This document shows positions 13,400-16,400 of a DNA stretch of 16,400 nucleotides, one piece after another. Position numbers and translations under genes: made by a program. The notes beneath the pieces were generated by a model that worked only from the letters and a program-made list of their open reading frames with translations, was not told the DNA's origin and did no database searches. The stretch covers positions 1 to 16,400 of the forward strand of contig DLLT01000054.1 in NCBI GenBank assembly GCA_002478045.1. The letters run 5' to 3'. Origin of the DNA: Porphyromonadaceae bacterium UBA7555. GTDB lineage: Bacteria > Bacteroidota > Bacteroidia > Bacteroidales > Muribaculaceae. The number at the start of each line of letters is the position of its first letter. Position 1 is the stretch's first letter.

Positions 13400-14478
13400 C
13401 CGATAAGTTGAATAACCTGACATTAGAGAAAGTCTATAATAAATGGCTGTCTATTCAGCCACTTTCAGAAGCCGACCGCAATAAGCTTGGCAAGAGGTTT
13501 ACCGTTGAGTACAATTACAACAGTAATCATATTGAAGGCAATACCTTAACCTATGGCCAGACCGAGCTTTTGCTTCTTTTTGGCAAGGTGACCGGAGAAG
13601 GGCACTTGAAAGACTTCAACGATATGAAAGCCAGTGAGGTTTCTGTAAAAATGATGAGGGACGAGGCGGCAAACACGAAAGAGCCTATGACTCAGAATTT
13701 TATCAGAACACTACATCATACTTTGCTCCGCGAAGATTATACCGAGTATCGGACAATGCCCACTGGTGTGCAAACAAGTTTTGTAATCCATGCAGGACAA
13801 TATAAAACCCGGCCGAACAGCGTGATAACCCGCTATGGCGACCGATTTGAATATGCATCACCTCAGGAGACTCCCGCCCTTATGTCCGATCTTGTAGATT
13901 GGTATAATGAGGAGGAGCGGAAAGGAGAATTGTCTCCGGTCGAACTGGCGGCTTTGTTTCACTACCGCTATATACGCATCCATCCATTCGAGGATGGCAA
14001 TGGACGAATCGCCCGACTAATGGTGAACTATATCCTTGCCCGGCATGGGTGGCCGATGATAGTTGTACGAAGCCGAGAAAAGCAACAGTATTTGGAAGCA
14101 TTGCACCAAGCCGATATGGTAGTAGGCGTTATCCCCTCCGTGGGAGCACACGCCAACATCAAGCAGATCAAGCCCTTTATAAAATACTTCGAGAAACTGG
14201 TAGCCAAGGAAATTCAGACAGACATCGATTTTGTAACTCGCAAGGACAAAGACCTTTGGTGGTACGACGGCGAGATTATCACAACAAGGAGCAAGAATAC
14301 GGCACGCATCCTACGATTGATGCAAGAAAACCCCGGCATTACTTATGCGGAATTGACAAACGCACTGGGCATCAATACTTCTGCCGTTCAAAAACTGGTA
14401 AAGCGCTTGGAGGGAAACGGCTACATCGCACGTCTTGAGAATGGTGCATGGAGAGTAATTGCGACCTCCGCTGTATAG
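13396..14478 (+). CDS. Class II Fic AMP-transferase with winged helix
   Basis: This 360-residue protein carries the Fic catalytic motif HPFEDGNGRIAR (196-207), with H196 as the base, D200 for metal and the GNGR phosphate loop, all intact. The inhibitory motif SNHIEG (43-48; S43, E47, G48) lies in the N-terminal domain, so it is an autoinhibited class II Fic. Such enzymes transfer AMP, usually from ATP, to Ser, Thr or Tyr of target proteins. Residues about 300-357 form a winged helix-turn-helix (ILRLMQENPGITYAELTNAL, then AVQKLVKRLEGNGYIARL), which could bind DNA. It is divergent from the restriction operon; whether it is part of that system or just a neighbour is open. Its protein target is unknown. 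Confidence 0.93.
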   Translation: MTDKLNNLTLEKVYNKWLSIQPLSEADRNKLGKRFTVEYNYNSNHIEGNTLTYGQTELLLLFGKVTGEGHLKDFNDMKASEVSVKMMRDEAANTKEPMTQNFIRTLHHTLLREDYTEYRTMPTGVQTSFVIHAGQYKTRPNSVITRYGDRFEYASPQETPALMSDLVDWYNEEERKGELSPVELAALFHYRYIRIHPFEDGNGRIARLMVNYILARHGWPMIVVRSREKQQYLEALHQADMVVGVIPSVGAHANIKQIKPFIKYFEKLVAKEIQTDIDFVTRKDKDLWWYDGEIITTRSKNTARILRLMQENPGITYAELTNALGINTSAVQKLVKRLEGNGYIARLENGAWRVIATSAV

Positions 14479-14510
14479 TTCGAAATAAGACACTACATAC
14501 GTATAAAGCG

Positions 14511-14546
14511 GCGAGGGCACCGCGGCGGATGCCGCGGTGTCCTCGC
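14511..14546. terminator. Hairpin between fic and the SusE-like gene
   Basis: A GC-rich 16-bp stem with one G-T pair (14511-14526 with 14531-14546) closes a GGAT loop between two convergent genes. Neither side has a strong T-run, so it is either a weak intrinsic terminator in both directions or an RNA 3' end stabiliser. Confidence 0.6.
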
Positions 14547-14590
14547 TTATGGGTGGGATGACGAGGCCGGAGCCGCGTCATTCGGGGGTC

Positions 14591-16021
14591 TTACTTCTCG
14601 AGGGTGATGCTGTAAGGTACGTTGGTCAGGTCGAGGGTGACGTTGTATGTTCCGGCTGCAACGCTGATGTTGTCACCACCGACGGTGAGCGCCTTGAGGT
14701 TGCCACCGAGGTTGATGTCCCAGTTGTCGTTGCAACGGATCTTCCAGCCTTGGCCTTCGGCCACGGTGAGCTTGCCTTTCCAAATCATGGTTTCGCCCTG
14801 GCGAGTGAGGTTCTGCTGAGCGCCCCATCCGTTGAAGTCGCCGATAAGACCTACACTCTCGATGGCGGTGAGCGAATATGTCAGGGCGGTGATGTCTGCC
14901 GACAGGAAGTATACGCCCTTGGCGGCGTTGAGGTTGGCGGCATCGGAAGCGGTGCTCAGGGTGCCGGGCTCGGCGCCTGCGCCGTAGTTGGTGCCGCTCC
15001 AGGATGCCTCGGAGCTGAGCTTGAATTCGCCGTCAAGTGCCAGGAAGGCGCTGTACTTGGCTTCGCCGACTTTGGCGAAGGCCCATGCCGAAGCGGCCTG
15101 TGACCATCCGTTCTGGTTTCAGGGGGTGTAGAGCAGGTCAAAGACTTTGACAAACTCGTAGCTCTGGTTTTCCATATCGAGGGTCAGAATGTATACGCCG
15201 GGGGTCTTGATGCAACCGGCGCCGCAGTCTTCGGTGGCTGTACGGGGCTTGAGGTTGCCTTCGAGGGCACCGTCGCCGTTCTGTGCCACACCGAATGAGC
15301 CGTTTTCGGCTTCTACCCAGTTGCCGGCCTCGATGGTGCTCTGGGGCACGACTTTCCACCACCATCCGCCTTCGGCGTCAGCCGCGGAGATGGTCACTTG
15401 CAGTGTGAAGATGGGGTCGTCGTACACATCGGCATCAGAGTGCTCGAAGGGTATGGCGGTGGGTACGCTCCATCCGTTGATGGTGCCCAGCAGGCCGTAC
15501 GAGGGCTCGATGACGATACCGAGGTCGACGGGAGTGACGACGGTCTTGGTATTGATGACGAAAGTCTTGTCGTCGCCGAAGCGTACCTGCGATTTGCCGT
15601 TGACGGCGTATGCGGCTACGCGTACAAAGACTTCTTTGGCCTTTGCCGATTTGCCCATAACTGTGACGTAGGTGTCTTCGAAAGTCTGGGGTGCCACTTC
15701 GAGGGTGGTGCCGTTGAGGGTTACGTCGAAGTCGGCGCTGCGCTCAAAGGCTTCATCGCGGCCCATAGTGCCGACAAATTTGAGCTCGTAGCCGGCGGGC
15801 AGGTTGTTGGCCGCGGCAACGGAGCCCAGCGTGATGGGTGTCTCGGCCTGTATGGCGGCGGCTACGTCGATGGCGGAAGCCACGGCGCTTTCGACCTTGA
15901 GGTCCTCGGCGTTCATGGCGGGCAGCTGCGGATTCACCGTGGGTTCGGCATTGGAGCTCTCGTCGCACGAGGTGGCGGCCAGTGCCAGCGCTGCCATAAG
16001 TATTACGCTTAATTTTTTCAT
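14591..16021 (-). pseudogene. SusE/SusF-like surface lipoprotein interrupted by in-frame TGA
   Basis: The intact reading frame would give 476 residues, but codon 301 is TGA (15119-15121), leaving a 300-residue product. The next 175 codons stay in frame, read as normal protein (NQNGWSQAASAW and onward, including a GDFNGW motif typical of SusE/SusF domains) and end at a proper TAA. A single change from GGA would restore a plausible YTPGNQNGW. The N-terminus is a lipoprotein signal: a hydrophobic core, cleavage before C19 (AATSC), then acidic DES, fitting the Bacteroidetes signal for export to the cell surface. Repeated carbohydrate-binding-type domains (GLLGTINGW, then GLIGDFNGW) suggest glycan capture for a SusCD-type uptake system. 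It lies 109 bases after another such gene. TGA ends other genes here, so recoding is unlikely. It may be a recent nonsense mutation or a base error. Confidence 0.8.
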
Positions 16022-16130
16022 TGTTCTAATGATGTGTTAAGTGTGTGGTTACTTGTTTCGGAGCATTCGCGCTCCGCCGGGGTACGGATGCGCCCCACCC
16101 CGGGGTGCGCGTGTGCTTCGTGACAGGTGG

Positions 16131-16400
16131 TTATTCCACAGCTTTGATGATGAGTTTAAGTGTGTTCATATCGACGGTGATGTCCATCTTGCCACCGGGC
16201 CAGTCGGGGAAGCTGAACGAGCCTTTACCCTTGACGAGGGTGTAGTTGAATTCGCCGCCGGTGAAGGCTACGTCGATGGGGCTGTCGGTTACCTGGCTGC
16301 CGTACGAATCGGCATCCCAACCGGTAAGCGCTGTATAGAAGCGGAAGGTGGCGCTGCCTTGAGGTATCTCGAATACTCCGTGGTAGATCTTAGAGCCGAT
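16131..16400 (-). CDS. SusE/SusF-like protein, C-terminal part (cut by window edge)
   Basis: The last 89 codons of a minus-strand gene run to the end of the window and stop with TAA at 16131-16133. The fragment reads as a beta-rich domain with TGWDADSYG, a KGKGSFSFPDWPGG segment and a final MDITVDMNTLKLIIKAVE strand pair, matching the closing part of SusE/SusF-type outer-membrane proteins. It lies upstream of the interrupted lipoprotein gene and is likely cotranscribed with it. The start, the signal peptide and any SusC/SusD partners lie outside the window. The 109-base gap to the next gene contains a GC-rich palindrome (CACCCCGGGGTG, 16096-16107) and no clear promoter. Confidence 0.7.
   Translation of the reverse strand: MGSKIYHGVFEIPQGSATFRFYTALTGWDADSYGSQVTDSPIDVAFTGGEFNYTLVKGKGSFSFPDWPGGKMDITVDMNTLKLIIKAVE

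Noticed and set aside
15119..15121. TGA read as selenocysteine or recoded to an amino acid
   Set aside because: Other genes here (DUF1460, mod) end in TGA, the position is predicted to be glycine in a non-redox protein, and no supporting stem-loop was recognised. A nonsense change is simpler.

Overview
The window looks like chromosomal DNA of a gut Bacteroidales, possibly Muribaculaceae. Three things suggest this: promoters of the Bacteroidetes type (TAnnTTTG at -7, sometimes with TTTG about 20 bases upstream), SusE/SusF-like surface lipoproteins with an acidic residue run straight after the lipobox cysteine, and a DUF1460 cell-wall enzyme. The family assignment is an inference; no rRNA or marker gene is present to settle it.

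Layout. Bases 1-488 are non-coding and hold two leftward promoters for a gene outside the window, a 9-base tandem repeat and a rightward promoter. Next come a secreted DUF1460 protein (489-1433, +) and enolase (1591-2886, -), which converge on a strong hairpin terminator. A stress-type trio follows on the + strand: an ECF sigma factor (3112-3633), a small single-pass membrane protein that may be its anti-sigma partner (3672-4025), and a secreted LTxxQ protein (4103-4585). A bidirectional terminator and a short repeat cluster close this part.

The main item is a five-gene minus-strand operon at 4867-12970, transcribed right to left. Its order is a beta-class DNA methyltransferase (Mod), a type III Res-like helicase/nuclease, a 75-aa protein, a DndD-like SMC/ABC ATPase, and a HerA-like ATPase whose N-terminus resembles DndE. 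Genes overlap or lie 6-18 bases apart. It combines a type III-like restriction-modification pair with Dnd-type accessory ATPases but lacks the sulfur-transfer enzymes DndA and DndC. I read it as an anti-phage restriction-modification system in which methylation replaces phosphorothioation as the self mark. The centre of mod is about 32-37% GC against about 67% in its flanks, consistent with exchange of the target-recognition domain.

Divergent from the operon is a class II Fic AMP-transferase with a C-terminal winged helix (13396-14478, +). The 425-base gap between them holds both promoters, a REP-like palindrome, two alternative hairpins and an operator-like triplet TACCACC/GGTGGTA/TACCACC. 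The right end (14591-16400, -) holds two SusE/SusF-like genes. One is interrupted by a single in-frame TGA at codon 301; the other is cut by the window edge.
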